Source: Mimachlamys varia
Lineage: Eukaryota > Mollusca > Bivalvia > Pectinida > Pectinidae
Length of the DNA stretch: 64,000 nucleotides
Assembly: GCA_947623455.1 (NCBI GenBank)
Contig: OX392543.1
Span: forward strand, 16,614,757 to 16,678,756
Direction: 5' to 3'
In this document: positions 25,301 to 40,300 of the stretch, piece after piece
How the letters are laid out: each line of letters opens with the position of its first letter
Position numbering within the stretch: the stretch's first letter is position 1
Translations under genes and position numbers: made by a program
The notes under the pieces: generated by a model
What the model saw: the letters and a program-made list of their open reading frames with translations, nothing else
Told to the model about the DNA's origin: nothing
The model's database searches: none

Positions 25301-28300
25301 CATGTTTAACTTATAACATGGCTGACTGATGACACGACATCTTTAACTTAGATCATGTCTGGCAGATAACACGATTTATAAGATTATTTTCGCGCCTGAC
25401 TTATAACGCGACATGATAAGATTAGTTCGCGCCTGACTAATAACGCGACATGATAAGATTATTTCGTGCCTGATTGATAACGCGACATAATAAGATTATT
25501 TCGCGCTTGACTGATAACGCGGTATATGTTTGCCGTGCATTACACAGATCATCATTGATTGTGATATATCGAGAGGTGTGCTATTTAAGTTTTCTACTTA
25601 TTTTATATTATTATGTCATGATGTTATTAAGTAGGAACCGAACTGAAACTGTTATTTCAATAACGTTTTTCATTTCCTTTATGTTTGCTTTTAAGGTTGT
25701 GAATACGGAGATAAGATTCCAGACTGTCAGGTGGAAAACTGTCAATCTTCCTTAATTTACCGGACCTTTTGTTGTGCGACGTGCTATGTTCCTCTAACTA
25801 GTTCAGTAACTACAACTACCAATCAGATAGCAACGACCACCATTGCATTAACAACAACCACCAGTCCAGTAGCAGCAACCACCAATCCAGTAACAACAAT
25901 CATCACTCCAGTAGTAACAACTACCACTCCAGTAGCAACAACAACCACTCCAGTAGCAACAACCGCCAATCCAGTAATAACAATCATCACTCCAGTGGCA
26001 ACAACCACCACTCCAGTAGCAACAACAACCACTCCAGTAGCAACAACCGCCAATCCAGTAATAACAATCATCACTCCAGTGGCAACAACCACCACTCCAG
26101 TAGCATCAACCGCGAATCCAGTAACAACAATCATCACTCCTGTGGCAACAAACACCACTCCAGTAGCAACAACAACCACTCCAGTAGCAACCACCGCCAC
26201 TCCAGTAACAACAATCATCACTCCAGTGGCAACAACCACCACTCCAGTAGCATCAACCGCCAATCCAGTAACAACAATCATCACTCCAGTGGCAACAACC
26301 ACTACTCCAGTAGCAACAACCACCACTCCAGTAGCAAAAACCACCACTCCAGTAACAACAACCACCACTCCAGTAGCAACAACAACCACTCCAGTAACAA
26401 CAACCACCAATCCAGTAGCAACAACCACCAATCCAGTAGCAACAACCACCACTCCAGTAACAACAACCACCACTCCAGTAACAACAACCAACACTCCAGT
26501 AACAACAACCACCACTCCAGTAGCAACAACCACCACTCCAGTAGCAACAACCACCACTCCAGTAACAACAACCAACAATCCAGTAACAACAACCACCACT
26601 CCAGTAGCAACAACCACCACTCCAGTAGCAACAACCAATCCAGTAGCAACAACCACCACTCAAGTAGCAACAACCACCACTCCAGTAACAACAACCACTC
26701 CAGTAACAACAACCAACACTCCAGTAACAACAACCACCACTCCAGTAACAACAACCACCACTACAGTAGCAACAACCACCACTCAAGTAGCAACAACCAA
26801 TCCAGTAGTAACAACCACCACTCCAATAGCAATAACCACCACTCCAGTAGCAACAACCGCCACTCCAGTAACAACAACCATCACTCCAGTAGCAACAACC
26901 ACCACTCCAATAGCAATAACCACAACTCCAGTAACAACAACCACCACTCCAATAGCAATAACCGCCACTCCAGTAGCAACAACAACCACTCCAATAGCAA
27001 TAACCACCACTCCAGTAACAACAACCACCACTCCAGTAGCAACAACCATCACTCCAGTAGCAACAACCACCACTCCAGTAACAACAACCGCCACTCCAGT
27101 AACAACCACCACTCCAGTAACAACAACCACCACTCCAGTAACAACAACCATCACTCCAGTAACAACAACCACCACTCCAGTAACAACAACCACCACTCCA
27201 TTAACAACAACCACCACTCCAGTAGCAACAACCACCACTCAAGTAGCAACAACCACCACTCCAGTAGCAACAACCACCATTCCAGTAGCAACAACCACCA
27301 CTCCAGTAACAACAACCGCCACTCCAGTAGCAACAACCACCATTCAAGTAGCAACAACCATCAATCCAGTAACAACAACCATCACTCCAGTAGCAACAAC
27401 CACCACTCCAGTAGCAACAACCACCACTCCAGTAGCAACAACCACCACTCCAGTAGCCCATACCACCACTCCAGTAGCCCATACCACCACTCCAAAAGCA
27501 GCAACCACCACTCCAGTAGCAACAACCACCACTCCAGTAGCAACAACCACCAATCCAGTAACAACAATCATCACTCAAGTAGCAATAACCACCACTCCAG
27601 TAGCAACAACAACCACTCCAGTAGCCCATACCACCACTCCAGTAGCAACAACCACCACTCCAGTAACAACAACAAACACTCCAGTAGTCCCAACCACCAC
27701 TCCAGTAGCAACAACCACCACTCTAGTAACAACAACCACTACTCCAGTAACAACAACAACCACTCCAGTTGAAACAACCACCACTCAAGAAGCAACAACC
27801 ACCACCCAAGTAGCAACAACCACCACTTCGGTAGCAACAACCACCACTCCAGTAGCAACAACAACCACTCCAGTAGCTACAACCATTACTCCAGTAGCCA
27901 AAACCACCACTCCTGTAGCTACAACTACAACTCTTGTACCTACAACTACCAATCCAGTAGCAACAACCACCACTCCAGTAGCAACAACCACCACCCCAGT
28001 AGCAACAACCACCACTCAAGGAACAACAACCACCACTCCTGTTGCGACAACTACCACCACAACTCCAGTAGCTACAAACACTGCTCCTGTAGCTACAACC
28101 ACAACTCCAGTAGCTACAACCATTACTCATATAGCTACAACCACAACTCCAGTAGCTACAACCACTACTTCTGTAGCTACAACCACTCCAGTTGCCCCGA
28201 CCACCACTCCAGTAGCAACAACCACCACTCCAGTAGCAACAACCACCACTTCAGTAGCAACAACTACCACTCCTGTAGCTACAACTACCACTCCAATAAA

Positions 28301-31300
28301 AACAACTACCTCTCCAGAAACAACAACCACCACTCCAGTAGCAACAACAACCACTCCAGTAACAACAACCACCACTCCAGTAGCAACAACCACCAATCCA
28401 GTAACAACAACCACCACTCCAGTAACAACAACCACCACTCCAGTAGCTACGACCACCACTCCAGTAGCAACAACCACCACTCCAGTAGTCCCAACCACCA
28501 CTCCAGTAGTCCCAACCACCACTCCAGTAGTCCCAACCACCACTCCAGAAGCAACAACCACCACTCCAGTAGCCCATACTACCACTCCAGTAGCAACAAG
28601 CACCACTCCGGTAGCTACAACTAACACTCCCGTAGCTACAACAACCACTTCTGTTGCGACAACCACCACTCCAGTAGCAACAACCACCACTCCAGTAGCA
28701 ACAACCAATCCAATAGCAACAACCACCACTCAAGTAGCAACAACCACCACTCCAGTAACAACAACCACCACTCCAGTAACACCAACCAATCCAGCAGCAA
28801 CAACCACCACTCAAGTAGCAACAACCACCACTCCAGTAACAACAACCACCACTCCAGTAACAACAACCACCACTACAGTAGCAGAAACCACCACTCCAGT
28901 AGCAACAACCAATCCAGTAGCAACAACCACCACTCCAGTAACAACAACCACCACTCCAGTAGCAACAACCACCACTCCAGTAACAACAACAACCACTCCA
29001 GTAACAACAACCACCACTCCAGTAGCAACAACCAATCCAGTAACAACAATCATCCCTCCAGTAGTAACAACCACCACTCCAGTAGCAACAACCAATCCAG
29101 TAGCAACAACCAACACTCCAGTAACAACAACCACCACTCCAGTAGCAACAACAACCACTCCAGTAGCAACAACCAATCCAGTAACAACAATCATCACTCC
29201 AGTAGTAACAACCACCACTCCAGTAGCAACAACCGCCACTCCAGTAGTAACAACCACAACTCCAATAGCAATAACCACCACTCCAGTAGCAACAACCGCC
29301 ACTCCAGTAACAACAACCATCACTCCGGTAGCAACAACCACCACTCCAATAGCAATAACCACCACTCCAGTAACAACAACCACCACTCCAATAGCAATAA
29401 CCGCCACTCCAGTAGCAACAACCACCACTCCAATAGCAATAACCACCACTCCAGTAACAACAACCACCACTCCAGTAGCAACAACCATCACTCCAGTAGC
29501 AACAACCACCACTCCAATAGCAGCAACTACCACTCCAGTAGCAACAACCACCACTCCAGTAGCAACAACCACCACTCCAGTAACAACCACCACTCCAGTA
29601 ACAACAACCGCCACTCCAGTAACAAACACCACTCCAGTAACAACAACCACCACTCCAGTAACAACAACCATCACTCCAGTAACAACCACCACCACTCCAG
29701 TAGCAACAACCACCACTCCAGTAGCAACAACCACCACTCCAGTAGCAACAACCACCATTCCAGTAGCAACAACCACCACTCCAGTAACAACAACCACCAC
29801 TCCAGTAACAACAACCACCACTCCAGTAGCAACAACCATCACTCCAGTAACAACCACCACCACTCCAGTAACAACAACCACCACTCCAGTAACAACAACC
29901 ACCACTCCAGTAGAAGCAACCACCACTCCAGTAGCAACAACCACCACTCCAGTAGCAACAACCACCACTCCAGTAGCAACAACCACCTTTCCAGTAGCAA
30001 CAACCACCACTCCAGTAACAACAACCGCCACTCCAGTAGCAACAACCACCATTCAAGTAGCAACAACCACCAATCCAGTAGCAACAACCACCACTCCAGT
30101 AGCAACAACCACCACTCCAGTAGCAACAACCACCACTCCAGTAGCAACAACCACCACTCCAGTAGCCCATACCACCACTCCAATAGCAACAACCACCACT
30201 CCAGTAGCAACAACCACCACTCCAGTAGCAACAACCACCACACCAGTAACAACAATCATCACTCCAGTAGCAATAACCAGCACTCCAGTAGCAACAACAA
30301 CCACTCCAGTAGCCCATACCACCACTACAGTAGCAACAACAAATACTCCAGTAGTCCCAACCAGCACTCCAGTTGAAACAACCACCACTCAAGAAGCAAC
30401 AACCACCACCCAAGTAGCAATAACCACCACTTCGGTAGCAACAACCACCACTCCAGTAGCAACAACAACCACTCCAGTAGCTACAACCATTACTCCAGTA
30501 GCCAAAACCACCACTCCTGTAGCTACAACTACAACTCCTGTACCTGCAATTACCATTCCAGTAGCAACAACCACCACTCCAGTAGAAACAACCACCACTC
30601 CAGTAGCAACAACCACCACTCCAGGAACAACAACCACCACTCCTGTTGCGACAACTACCACCACAACTCCAGTAGCTACAACCACTGCTCCTGTAGCTAC
30701 AACCACAACTCCAGTAGCTACAACCACTACTCATATAACTACAACCACAACTCCAGTAGCTACAACCACTACTTCTGTAGCTACAACCACTCCAGTTGCC
30801 CCGACCACCACTCCAGTAGCAACAACCACCACTCCAGTAGCAACAACCACCACTCCAGTTGCAACAACTACCACTCCTGTAGCTACAACTACCACTCCAA
30901 TAAAAACAACCACACCTCCAGTAGCAACAACCACCACTCCAGTAGCTACGACCACCACTCCAGTAGCCCCAACCACCACTCCAGTAGTCCCAACCACCAC
31001 TCCAGTAGTCCCAACCACCACTCCAGAAGCAACAACCACCACTCCAGTAGCCCATATCACCACTCCAGTAGCAACAAGCACTACTCCGGTATCTACAACT
31101 AACACTCCAGTAGCTACAACTACCAATCCAGTAGCTACAGCCACTATTCCAGTAGCTACAACCACTACTCCAGTAGCTACAACCACTACTCCAGAAGCTA
31201 CAACCACTATTCCAGTAGCCACAACAACCACTCCTGTAGCTACAACTACCACACCGGCACCTACAACTACCACTCATGTAGCTACAACTATCACGCCAGA

Positions 31301-34300
31301 AGGTACAACCACAACTCGATTCGCTACAACCACAACTCCAGTAGCTACAACTACCACTTCTGTTGCGAAAACTACCACGCAAGAAGCTACAACAACAACA
31401 CAAGTAGCTAAAACCACTATTCCAGTAGCTACAACTACTACTCATGTAGCTTCAATAACCACCCACGAAGATACAACCACAACTCCTGTAGGTCCAACCA
31501 CAACTCAAGCAGCTACAACCACAACTCCAATAGCTACAACTACCACGCCAGAAGATACAACCACAACTCCTGAAGTAACATCTACCACACAAAAAACTAC
31601 AACCACTACTCCTGTAGTTACAAGTACTAATCCAGTAGCCAAAACAACCATTCATATTGTGACAACTACCACACCAGAAGCTACAACTACAACGCCAGAA
31701 GCTTCAACAACCACGTCAGAAGAAACAACCACAACTCAAGTAGCTACAACCACAACTCCATCAGCTGCAACCACCACTCTAGTAGCTAAAACTACCACGC
31801 CAAAAGATACAACCACAACTCCTGAAATAACAATTACCACACCAGAAACTACAACCACACCTCCAGTAGCTACAACCACTACTCCAGTAGCTACAACCAC
31901 TACTCCAGTAGCTACAACCACCACTCCTGTAGCTACAACTAACCCACCGGCAGCTAAAACTACCACTCATGTAGCTACAACTACCACGCCTGAAGATACA
32001 ATCACCACTCCTGTAGCTACAACCACAACTCCTGTAGCTACAACCACAACTCCAGTAGCTACAACCACTACTCCAGTAGCCACAACCACCACTCCTGTAG
32101 CTACAACTACCCCACCGGCAGCTACAACTACCACTCATGTAGCTACAACTACCACGCCAGAAGATACAACCACTACTCCAGTAGCTACAACCACCACTCC
32201 TGTAGCTACAACTACCCTTCCGGCAGCTACAACTACCACTCATGTAGCTACAACTACCACGCCAGAAGATACAACCACAACTAGAGTCGCTACAACCACA
32301 ACTCCTGTAGCTACAACCACAACTCCAGTAGCTACAACCACTATTCCAGTAGCTACAACCACCACTCCTGTAGCTACAACCACCACTCTTGTAGCTACAA
32401 CTACCACTCCTGTAGCTACAACCACCACTCCTGTAGCTACAACTACCACTCCTGTAGCTACAACCACCACTCCTGTAGCTACAACTAACCCACCGGCAGC
32501 TACAACTACCACTCATGTAGCTACAACTACCACGCCTGAAGATACAACCACCATTCCTGTAGCTACAACCACAACTCCTGTAGCTACAACAACAACTCCA
32601 GTAGCCACAATCACCACTCCTGTAGCTATAACTACCACTCCTGTTTCGACAACTACCACTCCTGTAGCTACAACCACCACTCCTGTAGCTACAACTACCA
32701 CTCCTGTAGCTACAACCACCACTCCTGTAGCTACAACTAACCCACCGGCAGCTACAACTACCACTCATGTAGCTACAACTACCACGCCTGAAGATACAAC
32801 CACCATTCCTGTAGCTACAACCACAACTCCTGTAGCTACAACAACAACTCCAGTAGCCACAATCACCACTCCTGTAGCTATAACTACCACTCCTGTTTCG
32901 ACAACTACCACTCCTGTAGCTACAACTACCACTCATGTAGCTACAACTACCACGCCAGAAGACACAACTCGAGTCGCTACAACCACAACTCCAGTAGCCA
33001 CAACCACTACTCCAGTAGCTACAACCACTACTCATGTAGCTACAACTACCACTCCAGTAGCTACAACTACCACTCCAGTAGCTACAACTACAACTCCGGT
33101 AGCTACAACCACAACTCTAGTCATTACAACTACTACTCCTGTAGCTACAACCACAACTCCTGTAGCTACAACCACCACTGCTGTAGCTACAACTACCACT
33201 CCTGTAGCTACAACTACCATTCCAGTAGCTACAACCACCACTCCTGTAGCTACAACTACCATTCCATTAGCAACAACCACCACTCCCGTAGCTACAACTA
33301 CCATTCCAGTAGCTACAACTACCACTCCTGTAGCTACAACTACCCCACCGGCAGCTACAACTACCACTCATGTAGCTACAACTACCACGCCAGAAGATAC
33401 AACGACAACTCCAGTAGCTTCCACAACCACTCCTGTAGCTACAACCACAACTCCAGTAGCTACAACCGCCACTCCTGTAGCTACAACTACCCCACCGGCA
33501 GCTACAACTACCACTCATGTAGCTACAACTACCACGCCAGAAGATACAACCACAACTCGAGTCGCTACAACCACAACTCCTGTAGCTACAACCACAACTC
33601 CAGTAGCTACAACCACTACTCCAGTAGCCACAACCACCACTCCTGTACCTACAACTACCCTTCCGGCAGCTACAACTACCACTCATGTAGCTACAACTAC
33701 CACGCCAGAAGATACAACCACTACTCCAGTAGCTACAACAACCACTCCTGTAGCTACAACTACCCCACCGGCAGCTACAACTACCACTCATGTAGCTACA
33801 ACTACCACGCCAGAAGATACAACCACAACTCGAGTCGCTACAACCACAACTCCTGTAGCTACAACCACAACTCCAGTAGCTACAACCACTACTCCAGTAG
33901 CTACAACCACCACTCCTGTAGCTACAACCACCACTCCTGTAGCTACAACTACCACTCCTGTAGCTACAACCACCACTCCTGTAGCTACAACTACCACTCC
34001 TGTAGCTACAACCACCACTCCTGTAGCTACAACTAACCCACCGGCAGCTACAACTACCACTCATGTAGCTACAACTACCACGCCTGAAGATACAACCACC
34101 ATTCCTGTAGCTACAACCACAACTCCTATAGCTACAACAACAACTCCAGTAGCTACAACCACTACTCCAGTAGCCACAACCACCACTCCTGTAGCTACAA
34201 CTACCCCACCGGCAGCTACAACTACCACTCATGTAGCTACAACTACCACTCCTGTTTCGACAACTACCACTCCTGTAGCTACAACTACCACTCATGTAGC

Positions 34301-37300
34301 TACAACTACCACGCCAGAAGACACAACTCGAGTCGCTACAACCACAACTCCTGTAGCTACAACCACAACTCCAGTAGCTACAACCACTACTCCAGTAGCT
34401 ACAACCACTACTCATGTAGCTACAACTACCACTCCAGTAGCTACAACTACCACTCCAGTAGCTACAACTACAACTCCGGTAGCTACAACCACAACTCTAG
34501 TCATTACAACCACTACTCCTGTAGCTACAACCACAACTCCTGTAGCTACAACCACCACTCCTGTAGCTACAACTACCACTCCTGTAGCTACAACTACCAT
34601 TCCAGTAGCTACAACCACCACTCCTGTAGCTACAACTACCATTCCATTAGCAACAACCACCACTCCCGTAGCTACAACTACCATTCCAGTAGCTACAACT
34701 ACCACTCATGTAGCTACAACTACCACGCCAGAAGATACAACGACAACTCCAGTAGCTTCCACCACCACTCCTGTAGCTACAACCACAACTCCAGTAGCTA
34801 CAACCGCCACTCCTGTAGATACAACTACCCCACCGGCAGCTACAACTACCACTCATGTAGCTACAACTACCACGCCAGAAGATACAACCACAACTCGAGT
34901 CGCAACAACAACAACTCCTGTAGCTACAACCACAACTCCAGTAGCTACAACTACCCCACCGGCAGCTACAACTACCACTCATGTAGCTACAACTACCACG
35001 CCAGAAGATACAACCACAACTCGAGTCGCTACAACCAAAACTCCTGTAGCTACAACCACAACTCCAGTAGCTACAACCACTACTCCAGTAGCTACAACCA
35101 CCACTCCTGTAGCTACAACCACCACTCCTGTAGCTACAACTACCACTCCTGTAGCTACAACCACCACTCCTGTAGCTACAACTACCACTCCTGTAGCTAC
35201 AACCACCACTCCTGTAGCTACAACTAACCCACCGGCAGCTACAACTACCACTCGTGTAGCTACAACTACCACGCCTGAAGATACAACCACCATTCCTGTA
35301 GCTACAACCACAACTCCTGTAGCTACAACAACAACTCCAGTAGCTACAACCACTACTCCAGTAGCCACAACCACCACTCCTGTAGCTACAACTACCCCAC
35401 CGGCAGCTACAACTACCACTCATGTAGCTACAACTACCACGCCAGAAGATACAACCACAACTCCAGTAGCTACAACCACAACTCCAGTAGCTACAACCAC
35501 TACTCCAGTAGCTACAACCACCACTCCTGTAGCTACAACTACCACTCCTGTAGCTACAACTACCACTCCTGTAGCTACAACCACCACTCCTGTAGCTACA
35601 TCTACCACTCCTGTAGCTACAACCACCACTCCTGTAGCTACAACTACCCCACCGGCAGCTACAACTACCACTCATGTAGCTACAACTACCACGCCAGAAG
35701 ATACAACCACAACTCCAGTAGCTGCAACCACCACTCCTGTAGCTACAACCACAACTTCAATAGCTACAACCACCACTCCTGTAGCTACAACTACCGCACC
35801 GGCAGCTACAACTACCACTCATATAGCTACAACTACCACGCCAGAAGATACAACCACTACTCCAGTAGCTACAACAACCACTCCTGTAGCTACAACTACC
35901 CCACCGGCAGCTACAACTACCACTCATGTACCAACAACTACCACGCCAGAAGATGCAACCACCACTCCTGTAGCTGCAACCACAACTCCAATAGCTACAA
36001 CCACTACTCCAGTAGCTACAAGCACCACTCATGTAGCTACAACCACCACTCTTGTAGCTACAACTACCACTCCTGTAGCTACAACCACCACTCCTGTAGC
36101 TACAACTACCACTCCTGTAGCTACAACCACCACTCCTGTAACTACAACTACCCCACCGGCAGCTACAACTACCACTCATGTAGCTACAACTACTACGCCA
36201 GAAGATACAACCACTACTCCAGTAGCTACAACATCCAATCCTGTAGCTACAACTACCCCACCGGCAGCTACAACTACCACGCCAGAAGATACAACCACTA
36301 CTCCAGTAGCTACTACTACCATTCCAGTAGCTACAACCACCACTCCTGTAGCTACAACTACCATCCCATTAGCAACAACCACCACTCCCGTAGCTACAAC
36401 TACCATTCCAGTAGCTACAACCACCACTCCTGTAGCTACAACTACCACACCGGCAGCTACAACTACCACTCATGTAGTTACAACTACCACGCCAGAAGAT
36501 ACAACCACAACTCCAGTAGCTACAACCACCACTCCTGTAGCTACAACCACTACTCCAGTAGCTACAACCACCACTCCTGTAGCTACAACTACCACGCCAG
36601 AAGATACAACCACAACTCCAGTAGCTACAACCACCACTCCAGTAGCTACAACTACCACTCATGTAACAACAACTACCACGCCAGAAGATGCAACCACCAC
36701 TCCTGTAGCTGCAACCACATCTCCAGTAGCTACAACCACTACTCCAGTAGCCACAACCACCACTCCTGTAGCTACAACTACCCCACCGGCAGCTACAACT
36801 ACCACTCATATAGCTACAACTACCACGCCAGAAGATACAACCACAACTCCAGTAGCTACAACCACCACTCCTGTAGCTACAACCACTACTCCAGTAGCTA
36901 CAACCACCACTCCTGTAGCTACAACTACCCCACCGGCAGCTACAACTACCACTCATGTAGCTACAACTACCACGCCAGAAGATACAACCACTACTCCAGT
37001 AGCTACAACAACCACTCCTGTAGCTACAACTACCCCACCGGCAGCTACAACTACCACTCATGTTGCAACAACTACAACGCCAGAAGATGCAACTACCACT
37101 CCTGTAGCTGCAACAACCACTCCTGTAGCTACAACTACCCCACCGGCAGCTACAACTACCACTCATGTTGCAACAACTACAACGCCAGAAGATGCAACTA
37201 CCACTCCTGTAGCTGCAACCACAACTCCAATAGCTACAACCACTACTCCAGTAGCCACAACCACAACTCCTGTAGCTACAACTATCCCACCGGCAGCTAC

Positions 37301-40300
37301 AACTACCACTCAGGTAGCTACAACTACCACGCCAGAAGATACAACCACAACTCCAGTAGCTACAACCACCACTCCTGTAGCTACAACCACTACTCCAGTA
37401 GCTACAACCACCACTCCTGTAGCTACAACTACCCCACCGGCAGCTACAACTACCACTCATGTAGCTACAACTACCACGCCAGAAGATACAACCACTACTC
37501 CAGTAGCTACAACAACCACTCCTGTAGCTACAACTACCCCACCGGCAGCTACAACTACCACTCATGTTGCAACAACTACAACGCCAGAAGATGCAACTAC
37601 CACTCCTGTAGCTGCAACCACAACTCCAATAGCTACAACCACTACTCCAGTAGCCACAACCACAACTCCTGTAGCTACAACTATCCCACCGGCAGCTACA
37701 ACTACCACTCAGGTAGCTACAACTACCACGCCAGAAGATACAACCACAACTCCAGTAGCTACAACCACCACTCCTGTAGCTACAACCACAACTCCAATAA
37801 CTACAACCACCACTCCTGTAGCTACAACTACCCCACCGGCAGCTACAATTACCACTCATGTAGCTACAACTACTACGCCAGAAGATACAACCACTACTCC
37901 AGTAGCTACAACCACCACTCCTGTAGCTACAACCACAACTCCAATAGCTACAACCACCACTCCTGTAGCTACAACTACCCAACCGGCAGCAACAACTACC
38001 ACTCATGTAGCTACAACTACCACGCCAGAAGATACAACCACTACTCCAGTAGCTACAACCGCCACTCCTGTAGCTACAACTACCCCAACGGCAGCTACAA
38101 CTACCACTCATGTTGCAACAACTACCACGCCAGAAGATGCAACTACCACTCCTGTAGCTGCAACCACAACTCCAATAGCTACAACCACTACTCCAGTAGC
38201 CACAACCACAACTCCTGTAGCTACAACTACCCCACCGGCAGCTACAACTACCACTCAGGTAGCTACAACTACCACGCCAGAAGATACAACCACAACTCCA
38301 GTAGCTACAACCACCATTCCTGTAGCTACAACCACAACTCCAATAACTACAACCACCACTCCTGTAGCTACAACTACCCCACCGGCAGCTGCAATTACCA
38401 CTCATGTAGCTACAACTACTACGCCAGAAGATACAACCACTACTCCAGTAGCTACAATAACCACTCCTGTAGCTACAACTACCCCACCGGCAGCTACAAC
38501 TACGACTCATGTAGCTACAACTACCGCGCCAGAAGATACAACCACAACTCTAGTCGCTACAACCACAACTCCTGTAGCTACAACCACTACTCCAGTAGCT
38601 ACAACCACTACTTCAGAAGCCACAACCACCATTGCTGTAGCTACAACTACCACCCCTGTAGCTAAAACTACCACTCCTTTTGCGACAACTACCACACCAG
38701 AAACTACAACCACAACTCCGGTAGCTACAACCACAACTCCCGTAGCTACAGCAACTACTTCAGTAGCTACAACCACTACTCCAGTAGCCACAACTACCAC
38801 TCCTGTAGCTACAACCACTATTCCAGTAGCTACAACTACCACTCCTGTAGCTACAACTACCACTCCTGTAGCTACAACTACCACTCCTGTTGCGACAAGC
38901 ACCACGCCAGTAGATACAATCACTACTCCTGTAGCCACAACCACCACTCCTGTCGCTACAACTACCACTCCTGTTGCGCCAACTACCACACCAGAAACTA
39001 CAACCACAACTCCGGTAGCTACAACCACAACTCCGGTAGCTACAACCACAACTCCAGTAGCCACAACCACCACTCCTGTAGCTACAACTACAACACCATC
39101 AGCTACAACTACCACCCCTGTAGCTAAAACTACCACTCCTTTTGCGACAACTACCACACCAGAAACTACAACCACAACTCTGGTAGCTCCTACCAAAACT
39201 CTAGTCGTTACAACCACAACTCCTGTAGCTACAACCACAACTCCAGTAGCTACAACAACTACTTCAGTAGCTACAACCACTACTCCAGTAGCCACAACTA
39301 CCACTCCTGTAGCTACAACCACTATTCCAGTAGCTACAACTACCACTCATGTAGCTACAACTACAACTCCTGTTGCGACAAGCACCACGCCAGTAGCTAC
39401 AATCACTACTCCAGTAGCCACAACCACCACTCCTGTCGCTACAACTACCACTCCTGTTGCGCCAACTACCACACCAGAAACTACAACCACAACTCCGGTA
39501 GCTACAACCACAACTCCGGTAACTACAACCACAACTCCAGTAGCCACAACCACCACTCCTGTAGCTACAACTACAACACCATCAGCTACAACTACCACTC
39601 ATGAAGCTACAACTTCCACGCTAGAAGATACAACCACAACTCCAGTAGCTACAACAACTACTTCAGTGGCTGCAACCACTACTCCAGTAGCCACAACCAC
39701 CAATCCTGTAGCTACAAACACAACTCCAGTAGCTACAACCACCATTCCTGTAGCTACAACCACAACTCAAGCAGCTACAACCACCACTCCTGTTACTAAA
39801 ACTACCACTTCTGTTGCGACAACTACCACGCCAGAAGCCACAACAACAGCACAAGTAGTTAAAACAACTACTCCTGTAGCTAAAAGTACTAATCCAGTAG
39901 CCACAGCAACCACTCATATTGTGACAACTACCACACCAAAAGCTACAACTACAACGCCAGAAGCTTCAACAACCACGCCAGAAGATACAACCACAATCCA
40001 AGTAGCTACAACCACAACTCCTGTAGTTACAACTACCACGCCAGAAGATACAACCACAACTCCAGTTGCTACAACCACTACTCCTGTAGCTTCAAGTACT
40101 AATCCTGTAGCTACAACTACCACTCCTGTTGCGACAACTACCACACCAGAAATTACAACTACAACTCCATCAGCTACAACCACCACTTCTGTCACTACAA
40201 CCACAACTCGAGCGGCTACAACCACCACTTCTGTAGCTACAACTACCACGCCAGAAGATACAACCACAAACCCTGAAGTTACAACTACAACACTAGAAAC

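Noticed and set aside
21508..25370. Regular arrays considered as CRISPR
   Set aside because: These are contiguous tandem minisatellites without unique spacers, in a eukaryotic genome.
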